A stretch of 64,000 nt of DNA from Paludisphaera borealis. Lineage in GTDB: Bacteria; Planctomycetota; Planctomycetia; Isosphaerales; Isosphaeraceae. The notes under the pieces are model-generated. The model did no database searches. It was not told where the DNA came from and saw nothing but the letters and a program-made list of their open reading frames with translations. This document shows, piece by piece, positions 43,953 to 52,968 of this stretch; position 1 is the first letter of the stretch, and every line of letters starts with the position of its first letter. The translations under genes were made by a program, and so were the position numbers. The DNA lies in assembly GCF_001956985.1 (NCBI RefSeq), contig NZ_CP019082.1, forward strand, positions 2,108,001 to 2,172,000, read 5' to 3'.

Positions 43953-46037
43953 TCAGCCCTTGGCCTTGGCCTCGGCCTGAACGCGCTTGACGATCTCTTC
44001 CTGGAGCGACGCGGGGACCTTCTGGTACTTGAGGAACTCCATGCTGAAGCCCCCCTTGCCCTGGGTCATGCTGCGGAGGTCGTTGGAGTAGCCGAACATC
44101 GCGCTCAAGGGGACCTCGGACGAGATGACGGTGTAACCCGAACGGCTCTCGGTGCCGAGGATCACGCCGCGCTTCGAGGAGATCGCGCCGGTGACGGGCC
44201 CCTGGAATTCGGTCGGGACCTCGACCTCGACGAGCATGATCGGCTCAAGCAGGACGGGCTCGGACTTGCGGAAGGTCTCGCGGAAGCAGTCGCGAGCGGC
44301 GATTTCGAAGGCCATGGTCGACGAGTCGACGTCGTGGTACGAGCCGTCTTCGAGGACCATCTGGACCCCGATGACCTCGTAGCCGGCGATCGGCCCCTTG
44401 TGCATCGAGTCGCGGAAGCCCTTCTCGACCGAGGGGATGTACTCGGACGGGATGCGGCCGCCGGTGACCTTGTTTTCGAAGACGAACGGCTCGGGCGCCT
44501 GAGGATCGAGCGGGACCAGCTTGCCCACGACGTGAGCGAACTGGCCGGAGCCGCCGGTCTGCTTCTTGTGCTTGTAGTTGAACGGCGTCTCGCGGGTCGG
44601 CGACTCGCGGTAGCTCACCTTCGGAGCGCCCACGGTGCAGTCGACCTTGTACTCGCGCCGAATCCGCTCGACGTAGATTTCGAGGTGCAACTCGCCCATG
44701 CCGGAGATGATCGTCTCGCTCGTCTCCGGGTCGACGTGGACGCGGAACGTCGGGTCTTCCCGCATGAACCGATTGAGCGCCTTCGACAGTTTGTCGTAGT
44801 CGGCCCGCTTGGTGGGGTTGATCGACAGGTCGATGACCGGCTCGGCGGCGAAGATGCTTTCGAGCGATACGTTCGTATCCTCGGCGCAGTAGGTGTCGCC
44901 GGTGGCGCACTCGATGCCCATGACGGCGATGATGTCGCCGGCCGTGGCTTCGTTGATGTCTTCCTTCTGGTCGGCGTGGACGCGGAGAATCCGGCTGATC
45001 CGGGCCCGCTTCTTCTGCCGCGAGTTGTAGTAGAAGGTGCCCTTGCTGAGCGTCCCCTGGTACACCCGCATGTACGTGACCTGGCCGAACGACTCCTCGA
45101 CCAGCTTGAACGCCATGGCGACCAGCGGGGCGGACGGGTCGGGGGCCAGGGCGATCTCGGCCATGCCGTCGTCGATGTCCTTGGCGTGGATCTCGCGGTC
45201 GAGCGGACTGGGCAGATAGCGGCAGACGGCGTCGAGCAGCTCCTGGACGCCCTTGTTGCGATACGCGGTGCCGACCATGACCGGACAAAGCTGCTGGGCG
45301 ATCGTCCCTTCCCGGATCGTCTGGTGGATCAGGTCGAGGGGGACTTCCGCTTCCTCAAGCAGCAATTCCATGATCTGGTCGGAGACCATCGAGAGCGCTT
45401 CGAGCATCCCCTGGCGGGCGCGATCGGCGGCCTCCACCATGTCGTCGGGAATCGGCTCGTAGCGGACGTCCTCGCCCTTCTCGCCGTCGAAGTAGATGGC
45501 GCGGCGCTCGATCAGGTCGACCATCCCCTGGAAGTTCGACTCCAACCCGATCGGCAGTTGGAGCGGAAGCACCGTGAGGCCGAGCTTGGACTCAAGCTGC
45601 TGGATCACGTTGACCGGGTTGGCGCCGGTCCGGTCCATCTTGTTGATGAACGCGATCCGAGGGATGTTGTACCGCTTCATCTGGCGATCGACGGTGATCG
45701 ACTGCGACTGCACGCCGGCGACGGCGCAAAGGACCAGGACGGCGCCGTCGAGCACGCGCAGCGACCGCTCGACCTCGACGGTGAAATCGACGTGCCCGGG
45801 CGTGTCGATGATGTTGATCTCGATGTCGTTCCAACGGACCGTGGTGGCCGCCGAGGTGATCGTGATCCCTCGCTCTTTCTCGAGTTCCATGTGATCCATG
45901 ACCGCGCCTTCACCCTTGACCTCCTTGATCACGTGGGTGCGGCCGGTGTAGAACAACACCCGCTCGGTCAGTGTGGTCTTGCCCGAATCGATGTGGGCCG
46001 AGATCCCGATATTCCGCAGGTTTCGCAGGTTTTCCAT
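43953..46037 (-). CDS. fusA: Elongation factor G
   Basis: Ribosomal translocase GTPase, 694 residues from ATG 46037. G1 is NIGISAHIDSGKTTLTERVL, with Ser in place of the usual Ala of AHVDAGKTT, as in mitochondrial EF-G1 and the related EF-G forms known in planctomycetes and spirochaetes. Switch II is IIDTPGHVDFTVEVERSLRV, G4 FINKMDRTGANP. Domain IV with GGSGQFAHVVGKLVPL and domain V with GVILGTESRSGYTVISSEVP are complete. A strong promoter candidate lies at 46276-46303, giving a leader of about 230 bases, and a terminator follows. It is not in a str operon (no rpsL, rpsG or tuf near). Confidence 0.96.
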   Translation of the reverse strand: MENLRNLRNIGISAHIDSGKTTLTERVLFYTGRTHVIKEVKGEGAVMDHMELEKERGITITSAATTVRWNDIEINIIDTPGHVDFTVEVERSLRVLDGAVLVLCAVAGVQSQSITVDRQMKRYNIPRIAFINKMDRTGANPVNVIQQLESKLGLTVLPLQLPIGLESNFQGMVDLIERRAIYFDGEKGEDVRYEPIPDDMVEAADRARQGMLEALSMVSDQIMELLLEEAEVPLDLIHQTIREGTIAQQLCPVMVGTAYRNKGVQELLDAVCRYLPSPLDREIHAKDIDDGMAEIALAPDPSAPLVAMAFKLVEESFGQVTYMRVYQGTLSKGTFYYNSRQKKRARISRILRVHADQKEDINEATAGDIIAVMGIECATGDTYCAEDTNVSLESIFAAEPVIDLSINPTKRADYDKLSKALNRFMREDPTFRVHVDPETSETIISGMGELHLEIYVERIRREYKVDCTVGAPKVSYRESPTRETPFNYKHKKQTGGSGQFAHVVGKLVPLDPQAPEPFVFENKVTGGRIPSEYIPSVEKGFRDSMHKGPIAGYEVIGVQMVLEDGSYHDVDSSTMAFEIAARDCFRETFRKSEPVLLEPIMLVEVEVPTEFQGPVTGAISSKRGVILGTESRSGYTVISSEVPLSAMFGYSNDLRSMTQGKGGFSMEFLKYQKVPASLQEEIVKRVQAEAKAKG

Positions 46038-46275
46038 GGTCCAATCACACTCAACCGGCACCAGAAGGGTGGAACGCCCTCTCGTGGCCAGAAACCACAC
46101 AACACACTCGTCGAGACGGGAGCCGCCGATCCGTTGTTCCAAAAACGGAGCGCCGGCTTGCCGAGGATAGTCGCCGGGGGAGCATCGAGACGATTGCGGC
46201 CGAAGCGCCGGATTTCGATTCCCGATGCGAGGCGCGGGAAGAGCCTAGGGAGGCCTAGCTGATCAAAGTGGAATC

Positions 46276-46303
46276 ATTTTATCAAGCGGCCTTTCCCCGT
46301 CAA
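46276..46303 (-). promoter_or_regulatory. Sigma70-type promoter for fusA
   Basis: On the minus strand TTGACG (46298-46303) and TAAAAT (46276-46281) are separated by 16 bases; each matches 5 of 6 to consensus. The transcript would start near 46269, about 230 bases before ATG 46037. Confidence 0.6.
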
Positions 46304-46693
46304 GGCGCACGCGAATCGCCACAAGTAATATAGCCGATCGGCATATAGAATTGCCAAGCCGTTCCTGGAAAGATCTCGCGAAAGCCCCCCGGCGGCCTCC
46401 GGGCCGTTCCCTCGGCGCCGACTTTTCGAACCCAACCTGTCGACGCGACGTAGAAACGCGACTCGCGGCGAGCCGGCGATCGGACTGTTCCCGTCGATTT
46501 CAACAAATCTTACGGACTCCATCACAATTACTAGTGGGAATTCGGCGAAAACGGTGTACGATTCACGTCAGGATCGACGAGACCGTTCCGGTCGCCGTTC
46601 CCCCTGCCTTCTCAGTTTGATCGCCTTCGACCCTCGAATCGTCTTTCCGCCTCGCCAGCAACCCTCGACCGGGCGCCCTCACCGGCGATTCGC
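46304..46693. other. Divergent intergenic region between fusA and the S26-like gene
   Basis: Apart from the fusA promoter just to its left, an A/T-richer patch (46325-46350) contains overlapping TATATT-like hexamers on the minus strand that could form a second, weaker fusA promoter. No gene, repeat or RNA structure was recognised. Confidence 0.35.
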
Positions 46694-47473
46694 ATGACCT
46701 CAGCAATCGCGTCCCAGACGTTCCCTCTCTACTCTCCGGCCCGCCACTGGCCCGCCGGAGCGTTCGCCGTCTGGCTGAGGCTGCTGGTCCCTGGCTACAC
46801 CCAGTGGTCGTGGGGGCAACGCCACCGCGGCCTGGTGATGGGGGGGACCTACGCCTCGGCCCTCGCGACCTCGCTGCTGATCTGGGGGCATCCGTCGAGC
46901 TGGTTCTTCCTGGGGGTCGCGGTCGCCTGCCAGACGGCGGCCTGGCTCGACGCTCAACGGCAAGATCCGTTCTCGGGATTCACGCCCACCAGCGTCCTGG
47001 CCGCCACCGGCGGCGGCGTCAGCCTGGCGCTGCACGCGCCGCTGTTCATCTTGCTGACCCTGACGGCCTGGCCGGGGCAGCCGGACGACGCCAGCCGCGG
47101 AGGCTACCTGGTCAACTGGCTCGCCTATCAAAACAACCTTCCCGCGCCCGGCCACTGGATCTGGCTGCGCGGGTCGGCCTCGCGCGACCACCATCTGGCG
47201 CGGGTGGTCGCCGTCGGCGGCCAGGAAGTCGAGTGGACGGGGAAGCGGTGGATGGTCGACGGTGCGAACGTCGAGGTCGAGTCGATGAGAAAGCTGTCTG
47301 GCTATCCCGAGGGCTGGAAGTTCCGCGTGCCTGGCAATCATATCGCCATCGATCCCGACATCGACCTCAACGCCGGCAAGACCTCCGCCTCTCTCTATCT
47401 CGTCGAGAACGGCCAGATCCTCGGCCGCGTCTGGGCCCGTTACACCCCGTTCTGGGAACGTCGGTTGCTCTGA
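46694..47473 (+). CDS. Membrane protein with a degenerate S26 signal-peptidase-like domain
   Basis: 259 residues, GC-rich like its neighbours. Three N-terminal membrane helices (VWLRLLVPGYTQWSWG region, GTYASALATSLLIWG, WFFLGVAVACQTAAW) and a fourth (VSLALHAPLFILLTLTAWPG). The C-terminal half resembles the beta fold of S26 signal peptidases: GHWIWLRGSASRDHHLARVV followed by AVGGQEVEWTGKRWMVDGANV corresponds to the family's 'G-D-x-V/I ... RVVA-GG-x-x-V ... VNG' strands, then VPGNHIAIDPD. However, no Ser/Lys catalytic pair is visible, so peptidase activity is unlikely. Downstream HIT and PIN-TRAM genes are on the same strand. Confidence 0.6.
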   Translation: MTSAIASQTFPLYSPARHWPAGAFAVWLRLLVPGYTQWSWGQRHRGLVMGGTYASALATSLLIWGHPSSWFFLGVAVACQTAAWLDAQRQDPFSGFTPTSVLAATGGGVSLALHAPLFILLTLTAWPGQPDDASRGGYLVNWLAYQNNLPAPGHWIWLRGSASRDHHLARVVAVGGQEVEWTGKRWMVDGANVEVESMRKLSGYPEGWKFRVPGNHIAIDPDIDLNAGKTSASLYLVENGQILGRVWARYTPFWERRLL

Positions 47474-47708
47474 CCATGGACGTCGCCGTTCGGCGGTCGC
47501 CGGGGCGGCGGCCTTGAATTCGCCTTAATTCCGCCGAGTCGAGCGAGACAATTCGGGCGCTTCCTTGGTATGATGGGTTCTCCAATCAATCGCGATCGCG
47601 GCTTGCGGCGACGGCGCGTTGGCGAGATTTCGGTCCTGGGGTCGTCTCGAATAGTGTCGTCCGCGGGTCGCATGCGGTTGTGCCGGCGGTCGTTCGGAGT
47701 CTTCCGTC

Positions 47709-48269
47709 GTGCTCGATCGAATCTGGGCGCCCTGGCGGGCGCATTACGTCGCGGGCGCGGTCCGGAACCCGACATCGGAGTCCTCGTGCTTTCTCTGCGA
47801 CGGTCTGGCCAAGGACGACGATCGGGAGAATCTGATCGTCTGGCGCGGGCCCAACTCGGTCGTCGTGCTCAACCGCTATCCTTACAACAACGGCCATTTA
47901 TTGATCGCCCCGCGGGTCCATCGCGGATCGCTGCACGAACTTGACGGGCCCGACCTCGTCGAGCCGATCCAGACGGTCCGCTGGATGATGACGATCCTCG
48001 ACCGGATGCTTCGCCCCCAGGGGTACAACGTCGGCCTCAACCAGGGTGGAGCCGCCGGCGCGGGCCTCCCCGGACACCTCCACTGGCACCTCGTTCCACG
48101 ATGGGACGGGGACACGAATTTCATGCCGATCCTGGCGCAGGCCAAGGTCGTCACCGAAAGCCTCGACGCCTTCCACGACCGCCTCCGCCAGGAGATCGCG
48201 GCCGACCTCGAGGTCGGCCTTCACGCTGGATTCATAAATTCTTCTGGCAATTTATCGAAGCCATCTTAA
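47709..48269 (+). CDS. HIT family protein (Ap4A phosphorylase/hydrolase type)
   Basis: 186 residues from GTG 47709. The N-terminal zinc-region-like ESSCFLCDGLAKDDDRENL, VVVLNRYPYNNGHLLIAPRVH and the HIT triad GLPGHLHWHLVPRWDGDTNF (H-x-H-x-H) are all present. Layout and length fit the nucleotidyl hydrolase/transferase branch (AP4A phosphorylase II-like, about 160-190 aa) rather than the short HINT branch. It likely cleaves dinucleoside polyphosphates or nucleotidyl conjugates in the cytoplasm. The C-terminal tail LHAGFINSSGNLSKPS is not conserved. The PIN-TRAM gene follows after 56 bases. Confidence 0.88.
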   Translation: MLDRIWAPWRAHYVAGAVRNPTSESSCFLCDGLAKDDDRENLIVWRGPNSVVVLNRYPYNNGHLLIAPRVHRGSLHELDGPDLVEPIQTVRWMMTILDRMLRPQGYNVGLNQGGAAGAGLPGHLHWHLVPRWDGDTNFMPILAQAKVVTESLDAFHDRLRQEIAADLEVGLHAGFINSSGNLSKPS

Positions 48270-48325
48270 TCTTGATTCGTCGGCTTGGTCGGCCCGGCCC
48301 TCAAGCGTAACGAGGTGTATCTCTC

Positions 48326-49450
48326 ATGCTGCTCGTCCTGATCCGAGCCACGTTCGTTGTCGTAGCCGCCGGTCTTGGCGCCCGCCTGGCCAAAATCATG
48401 GGCGAGAACGACCTCGGCAAACCGTATGTCGTCTTCATCGGCGTCCTCTTGGCCACCCTTGTCGTCGTGGCCGTCGACTCCATGACCCCCCGTAAACGCA
48501 TCCAGACGATCTCCGCCGTCTACTTTGGCGTTATCGTCGGCATCTTCCTCAGCAATCTGATCAATGACGCCGTCCAGCCGGCGCTCCAGCTTTACATCAA
48601 TCCCAAGGTCCACATGGCGATCTCCAGCGTCATGATGATCTTCATGTGCTACATCTGCATCTCGACGTTGCTCCAAACCAAGGACGACTTCCGGTTCATC
48701 ATCCCGTACGTCGAGTTCTCGAAGGAGATCAAGGGGGCGCGGCCACTGGTCCTTGACACCTCGGTTGTGATCGACGGCCGGATCGCCGACGTCGCCGAGA
48801 CCCGTGTGATCGATCAGCCGATGGTCGTTCCCCGGTTCGTGCTTCAGGAGCTTCAGAGCATCGCCGACAGTTCCGACAAGCTGCGGCGGAATCGCGGCCG
48901 GCGCGGGCTCGACATCCTCAATCGGCTCCAGAAGTCGCCGGGCATCGAGGTCCGGATCGATGACGCCGACCTCCCCGAAATGGCGGGGGTCCGCGAGGTC
49001 GACCAGCGGCTGGTGATCCTGGCCAAGCACCTTGGCGGCAAGGTCGTCACCAACGACTACAACCTCAACAAGATCGCGCGGCTCCAGGGGGTCGAGGTCA
49101 TCAACCTCAACGACCTGGCCAACGCCATGAAGCCGATCGTCCTGCCGGGCGAGAACCTCAACGTCAAGCTGATCAAGCGCGGCGAGGAGCCGGGACAGGG
49201 GATCGGCTACCTCGACGACGGCACCATGGTCGTCGCCGAACAAGGATCGAGCCACCTCGGAGAGATGGTCCGCCTGACCGTCACCAGCGTCCTCCAGACC
49301 AGCGCGGGGCGGATGATCTTCGGCCGGATGGAGCTGCTGCCCCCCTCCAGGCCCAACTCCAGCCCCACCGCCAATTTCGCCAGCGGCCAACCCGGCCCGC
49401 ACGACAACCCGGCGTCCCACACCCCCGGACGTCCGCAGCAGAACGCCTGA
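48326..49450 (+). CDS. YacL-like membrane protein with PIN and TRAM domains
   Basis: 374 residues from ATG 48326 with CGAGGTG upstream. Four N-terminal membrane helices ([76 protein letters not shown]) are followed by a PIN nuclease-fold domain with acidic residues in [33 protein letters not shown] and [18 protein letters not shown], and by a TRAM domain ([20 protein letters not shown]). The same architecture is seen in Bacillus YacL. It is thought to be membrane-tethered RNA-binding or RNase, but the activity of this subgroup is not settled. The tail is Pro/Ser-rich. A strong terminator follows at 49507. Confidence 0.88.
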   Translation: MLLVLIRATFVVVAAGLGARLAKIMGENDLGKPYVVFIGVLLATLVVVAVDSMTPRKRIQTISAVYFGVIVGIFLSNLINDAVQPALQLYINPKVHMAISSVMMIFMCYICISTLLQTKDDFRFIIPYVEFSKEIKGARPLVLDTSVVIDGRIADVAETRVIDQPMVVPRFVLQELQSIADSSDKLRRNRGRRGLDILNRLQKSPGIEVRIDDADLPEMAGVREVDQRLVILAKHLGGKVVTNDYNLNKIARLQGVEVINLNDLANAMKPIVLPGENLNVKLIKRGEEPGQGIGYLDDGTMVVAEQGSSHLGEMVRLTVTSVLQTSAGRMIFGRMELLPPSRPNSSPTANFASGQPGPHDNPASHTPGRPQQNA

Positions 49451-49506
49451 AATGATCCCTGGGAGAACGCGAACAGGTCGCCCGACCTCGCGCTCCAGGA
49501 ACCAAC

Positions 49507-49564
49507 AACGCCAGAGACCGTCGAACCAAGCCGATCAGGCTGGTCGACGGTCTCTGGCGTTTTC
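49507..49564 (+). terminator. Intrinsic terminator after the PIN-TRAM gene
   Basis: An 18-bp stem (49507-49524 with 49544-49561) with a 19-base loop and T-rich end. It lies 57 bases after the PIN-TRAM stop and 43 bases from the convergent sigma factor stop, so it may serve both. Confidence 0.8.
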
Positions 49565-49606
49565 CGAGCCTAATGAGATCATTGCACCTACCGGCATGCG
49601 AGTGCC

Positions 49607-51016
49607 TCATTGCACCCCGGGTTCGTTTCGCGTCCTGGGATTGCGGAGGATCGCCTCAACGAGAAGGGTGGAACGGAAGTAAGGGCTGTTGATCAGCCTC
49701 CTGACGATTTCCTCCGGCGCCATCAGTTGATCGGGGCGCGAGCCGACGATCTCCAGGAGTTTCGACAGCTCTTGAGCCGAAGGCATGATGCCGTAATAGC
49801 CGCGAAAGAGTCTCAGCACCATCTCCTTGGGGGTGACTTCGGCAAGATCGAATTGGCCTACATAACCGCCGATCGTCAGTACGTCCCAGATGTGCGCCTT
49901 CTTGCCGTCTTCCTCTTCGAGTTCCCCGGGCTCCAGCATTCGCTCCCCGGGATTGCGCGCCCCGCCGACTCGGACGCGATCGTTGAGGAGGCGGCTCAGT
50001 TTCTGCTCCAGGTCTCGAATCCGGCGTTCCTGATCCTCCGGGGTGGCTGCCGCTCCTCGGTCGGCGGCGCCGCCGGGCGGCGACGTCGCCACCGAGCCGG
50101 CGCCGTCCAGGCTCTTTTTCGGGGCCTGGCTCTTTTCCTGGACGACCTCCTGCGCGTGATTCGGTCCCTGCTGCGCCAGCACGGTTACGCCGGCCGTGAC
50201 GACGGCGATGGAGGCCAGAGCCGCGGAGGCGAGCTTCAACTTCGTGAGCATCATCACTTTGACTCCCTCATCAACAAGGGTCAGGATCGACGTCGGTACA
50301 AGTCCCCCCGACGACCCCGCCGCAAGCCGAAGTGCGGCGCGGATCGTCTCCTCCATAAGACCTGCGGGCGCGGCGAGACCGGCCCCGGGCTGGTCCGTGC
50401 CCAAGGCTGCGCCGCGGCCTGCCAGGCGGCGTCGGAGCTGTTCGCGTCCTCGCGCCAGCCTGCTCTTGACCGTCCCGACGGGACACCCAAGTTGCTGCGC
50501 CGCCTCGTCGTAGGTCCGGCTTTCCAGATCGCAGAGCACGATCGGAATGCGGTAGCGCTCCGGCAGCCGATCGATTGCTTCGTGGAGCGCGTCGGAACGC
50601 TCGTCTCGCTCGGCCGCGACTGAACACTGAGCCTTCATTTCGGCCGCCCGCCGCTCGACGCCTCTCCGTCGGTCCGAATCAAGCTTGGAGCGAACCGCGA
50701 CCCGGCACGCGACCCGGTGGAGCCAGGGCCCCACCGAATCGCGAATCCAGAGTGAGCCCGCCTTGCGCGCTAGAATCAGAAACGTCGCCTGAAAGGCGTC
50801 CTGGGCGTCGTGTTCGTCCCGGAGGATGCTTCGGCAAGCGAGCAGGACCATCGGTCCGTGGCGCTCGACCAGCGCGGCGAAAGCGGGTTCAGACGCCTCG
50901 CCGCGACGGGTCGTGAACTGATCCAAAAGTTGTCCGTCGGTCAGGCCGGTGATCGAGCCCCCGCTGAACAGCAGACGTAAGTGCTGCTGAATGGATCCGT
51001 TCCGGTCGCGCTCCAC
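49607..51016 (-). CDS. ECF sigma factor fused to a membrane helix and C-terminal domain
   Basis: 469 residues from GTG 51016 (GGGGGG seven bases upstream). Sigma region 2 spans ~40-108 (ACRSILRDEHDAQDAFQATF) and region 4 ~143-198 with helix-turn-helix TYDEAAQQLGCPVGTVKSRL. A linker then leads to a single membrane helix at ~260-281 (LKLASAALASIAVVTAGVTV) and a C-terminal part with a coiled coil (PEDQERRIRDLEQKLSRLLN) and a final ~75 residues (EMVLRLFRGYYGIMPSAQEL, EEIVRRLINSPYFRSTLL), which resemble the DUF1549/DUF4214 helical pattern. Such extended ECFs are known in planctomycetes and probably carry their own sensor instead of a separate anti-sigma factor; none is encoded next to it. Confidence 0.85.
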   Translation of the reverse strand: MERDRNGSIQQHLRLLFSGGSITGLTDGQLLDQFTTRRGEASEPAFAALVERHGPMVLLACRSILRDEHDAQDAFQATFLILARKAGSLWIRDSVGPWLHRVACRVAVRSKLDSDRRRGVERRAAEMKAQCSVAAERDERSDALHEAIDRLPERYRIPIVLCDLESRTYDEAAQQLGCPVGTVKSRLARGREQLRRRLAGRGAALGTDQPGAGLAAPAGLMEETIRAALRLAAGSSGGLVPTSILTLVDEGVKVMMLTKLKLASAALASIAVVTAGVTVLAQQGPNHAQEVVQEKSQAPKKSLDGAGSVATSPPGGAADRGAAATPEDQERRIRDLEQKLSRLLNDRVRVGGARNPGERMLEPGELEEEDGKKAHIWDVLTIGGYVGQFDLAEVTPKEMVLRLFRGYYGIMPSAQELSKLLEIVGSRPDQLMAPEEIVRRLINSPYFRSTLLVEAILRNPRTRNEPGVQ

Positions 51017-51187
51017 GTGTCAGCCCCCCTTGACAGCCTGCTTTTCAATATCTTAAAGCAGCGAGGGGGGCCGATTGTTCCAATTTCCTCCGGATTCTCT
51101 AGCGCGACGGACGAGGGCGTGCGTGGACCGCGGCCGGTCTCGCCTTAGACGGGCCGACCGCGGCGAATCCACGAATCAGGTCGAGCG

Positions 51188-52438
51188 TCAGTTGACCGCC
51201 TGCTCGACGCGGAGGCAGCGGCCGATCTGACGGATCGCCTGGCGGAGGCGGTGGGCGTTCTCGACCAGGGCGAGACGGAGGAAGCCCTCGCCGGTCTCGC
51301 CGAACCCGCGACCGGGGCTGACGACGACGTTCGCCTCTTCGAGCAGCTTCATGGCGAAGTCCATCGAGCCCATCTGGCTTCGCCAGGGCTCGGGCATGGC
51401 GGCCCAGACGAACATCCCGGCGCGTGGGGGATCGACTTCCCATCCCAGCCGCCGGAGCCCTCGGACCATCACGTCGCGGCGCTCCTGATACTCGGCGACC
51501 TGGGCCAGCCGACCCTCCTCGCCGTGCCGGAGGGCGACGATCGAGGCGACCTGCACGGCCTGGAAGATCCCGTAGTCGTAGTAGCCCTTGATCGCCTTGA
51601 GCGCGCCGAGCATGTCGCGGTTGCCCGCGGCGAAGCCCACCCGCCAGCCGGCCATGTTGTAGCCCTTCGACATCGTCGTGAACTCGCAGCCGACCTGCGT
51701 GGCCCCCTTCACCGACAGGAAGCTCGGCGGCTGGTAGCCGTCGAACCCGATGTCGCCGTACGCGAAGTCGTGGATCACGAAGAAGCGGTACTTCTTGGCC
51801 AGGCCGACGATCTCCTCGAAGAAGCCGGGATCGACGACCGTCGAGGATGGGTTGTGGGGATAGTTGATGACCAGAATCTTGGGCCGGGGGAACAAGCTCT
51901 CGCAGACCCGGGCGATGTTGGCCAGGAACACCTGGGAATCACGGCAGTCAAGCGTGATCACGTTGGCCGACGCCAGCGCGATCGCGTGAACGTGGACCGG
52001 GAAGCTCGGCGCGGGGACCAACGCGGTGTCGCCGGGCCCCAGCAGGGCCAGGCACATATGGCTGAAGCCTTCCTTCGACCCGATCGTCGCGACGATTTCC
52101 TGGTCGGGGTCGAGCTTCACGCCGAACCGGTTCTCGTACTTGGCCGCGACCTCGCGCCTCAGGTTGAAGACGCCGTTGGCCACGCTGTAGCGGTGGTTTC
52201 GAGAATCTTGGACCGCCTCGCAGAGCTTGTCGATGACCGACTGGTCGGGCGGGTCGGTCGGGTTGCCCATGCCCAAGTCGATCACGTCGACGCCGTCGCG
52301 CCGCTTGCGGTACTTCAGCTCGTTGATCTTGCCGAAAAGGTACGGCGGCAGGTTGCGCACCCGGGGCGCGACCTCGATGTCGTAGCGCTCGGTCGACTCG
52401 TGTTCTTCAGATCCGGGATTCGTTTTCGGATCGATCAT
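51188..52438 (-). CDS. PLP-dependent aminotransferase, AlaC/LL-DAP aminotransferase-like
   Basis: Fold-type I aminotransferase, 416 residues from ATG 52438 (GAGGA upstream). [19 protein letters not shown] and [20 protein letters not shown] form the start of the alpha-family; [60 protein letters not shown] and the PLP-lysine motif [20 protein letters not shown] follow, then the carboxylate-binding Arg near [18 protein letters not shown]. This set of motifs is close to AlaC (alanine-forming) and to the LL-diaminopimelate aminotransferase group; the two cannot be separated by eye. Terminator-like hairpins directly upstream suggest leader control. Confidence 0.85.
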   Translation of the reverse strand: MIDPKTNPGSEEHESTERYDIEVAPRVRNLPPYLFGKINELKYRKRRDGVDVIDLGMGNPTDPPDQSVIDKLCEAVQDSRNHRYSVANGVFNLRREVAAKYENRFGVKLDPDQEIVATIGSKEGFSHMCLALLGPGDTALVPAPSFPVHVHAIALASANVITLDCRDSQVFLANIARVCESLFPRPKILVINYPHNPSSTVVDPGFFEEIVGLAKKYRFFVIHDFAYGDIGFDGYQPPSFLSVKGATQVGCEFTTMSKGYNMAGWRVGFAAGNRDMLGALKAIKGYYDYGIFQAVQVASIVALRHGEEGRLAQVAEYQERRDVMVRGLRRLGWEVDPPRAGMFVWAAMPEPWRSQMGSMDFAMKLLEEANVVVSPGRGFGETGEGFLRLALVENAHRLRQAIRQIGRCLRVEQAVN

Positions 52439-52472
52439 CGCGATCCTCGTCCTCGGCCCGCGGGGGAATGAC

Positions 52473-52507
52473 AAAAGCCTGCCGTCCATCGGACCTTCCG
52501 GCAGGCT
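52473..52507 (-). promoter_or_regulatory. Terminator-like hairpin 35 bases before the aminotransferase start
   Basis: On the minus strand a 9-bp stem (52499-52507 with 52476-52484, 14-base loop) is followed by four T (52473-52476), just ahead of the aminotransferase ribosome-binding site. Possible attenuator. Confidence 0.5.
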
Positions 52508-52523
52508 CTTCGCGTCTCAATAG

Positions 52524-52547
52524 AAAAAAAGTCGCGAGGCCGCGACT
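52524..52547 (-). terminator. Intrinsic terminator in the aminotransferase leader
   Basis: On the minus strand AGTCGCG (52541-52547 side) pairs with CGCGACT (52530-52536 side) through a 4-base loop, followed by seven T (52524-52530). Upstream, TATGAT at 52579-52584 could be a -10 box. It has no gene directly before it. Confidence 0.7.
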
Positions 52548-52968
52548 ACGGCGACGACCCCGGACCGCCACTAGCGTCATCATACTCCAGCGCCGCCGGA
52601 TTTCGCACGCGATTTCGCACGACTTCCTCAAACAGCAAGACCCGCCGGCGGCGACGGCCCGATATTACGCGCGACCGGAGGTTTCCTGACGGCGAATCGC
52701 ATGCGTGGGAGAACTTTTTCGCAACTCGAACCGCCCTCGGGTCGATACTCATTTCACCACCAGCACGACCCGCCGACTACGTAGAGCACTCCACTGATTG
52801 ACCCCGCGGACCCAGGTCTCTCTGGATTATCATAGAGAAAAGGGGCGGTTCCGACTTCGCATCGGGCCGCCCCTTTTCTCATTCACACGTTCGTCGGATT
52901 TCGATCGACCCCGCGTCGCGAGGCCGACGAATCGACCTCGCGACGGTTCGACGATCAACCGGTTCGGT
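52548..52968. other. Intergenic region between HtrA and the aminotransferase leader
   Basis: Besides the terminator at 52835-52880 it contains a direct repeat of GATTTCGCACG (two adjacent copies near 52602-52624). A short transcribed RNA between the two terminators is possible but not shown. No coding sequence was recognised. Confidence 0.35.
52835..52880 (-). terminator. Terminator of the HtrA gene
   Basis: A perfect 14-bp stem: GAGAAAAGGGGCGG (52835-52848) with CCGCCCCTTTTCTC (52867-52880), loop 18. The T-rich part is inside the distal arm. It lies 89 bases after the HtrA stop. Confidence 0.65.
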
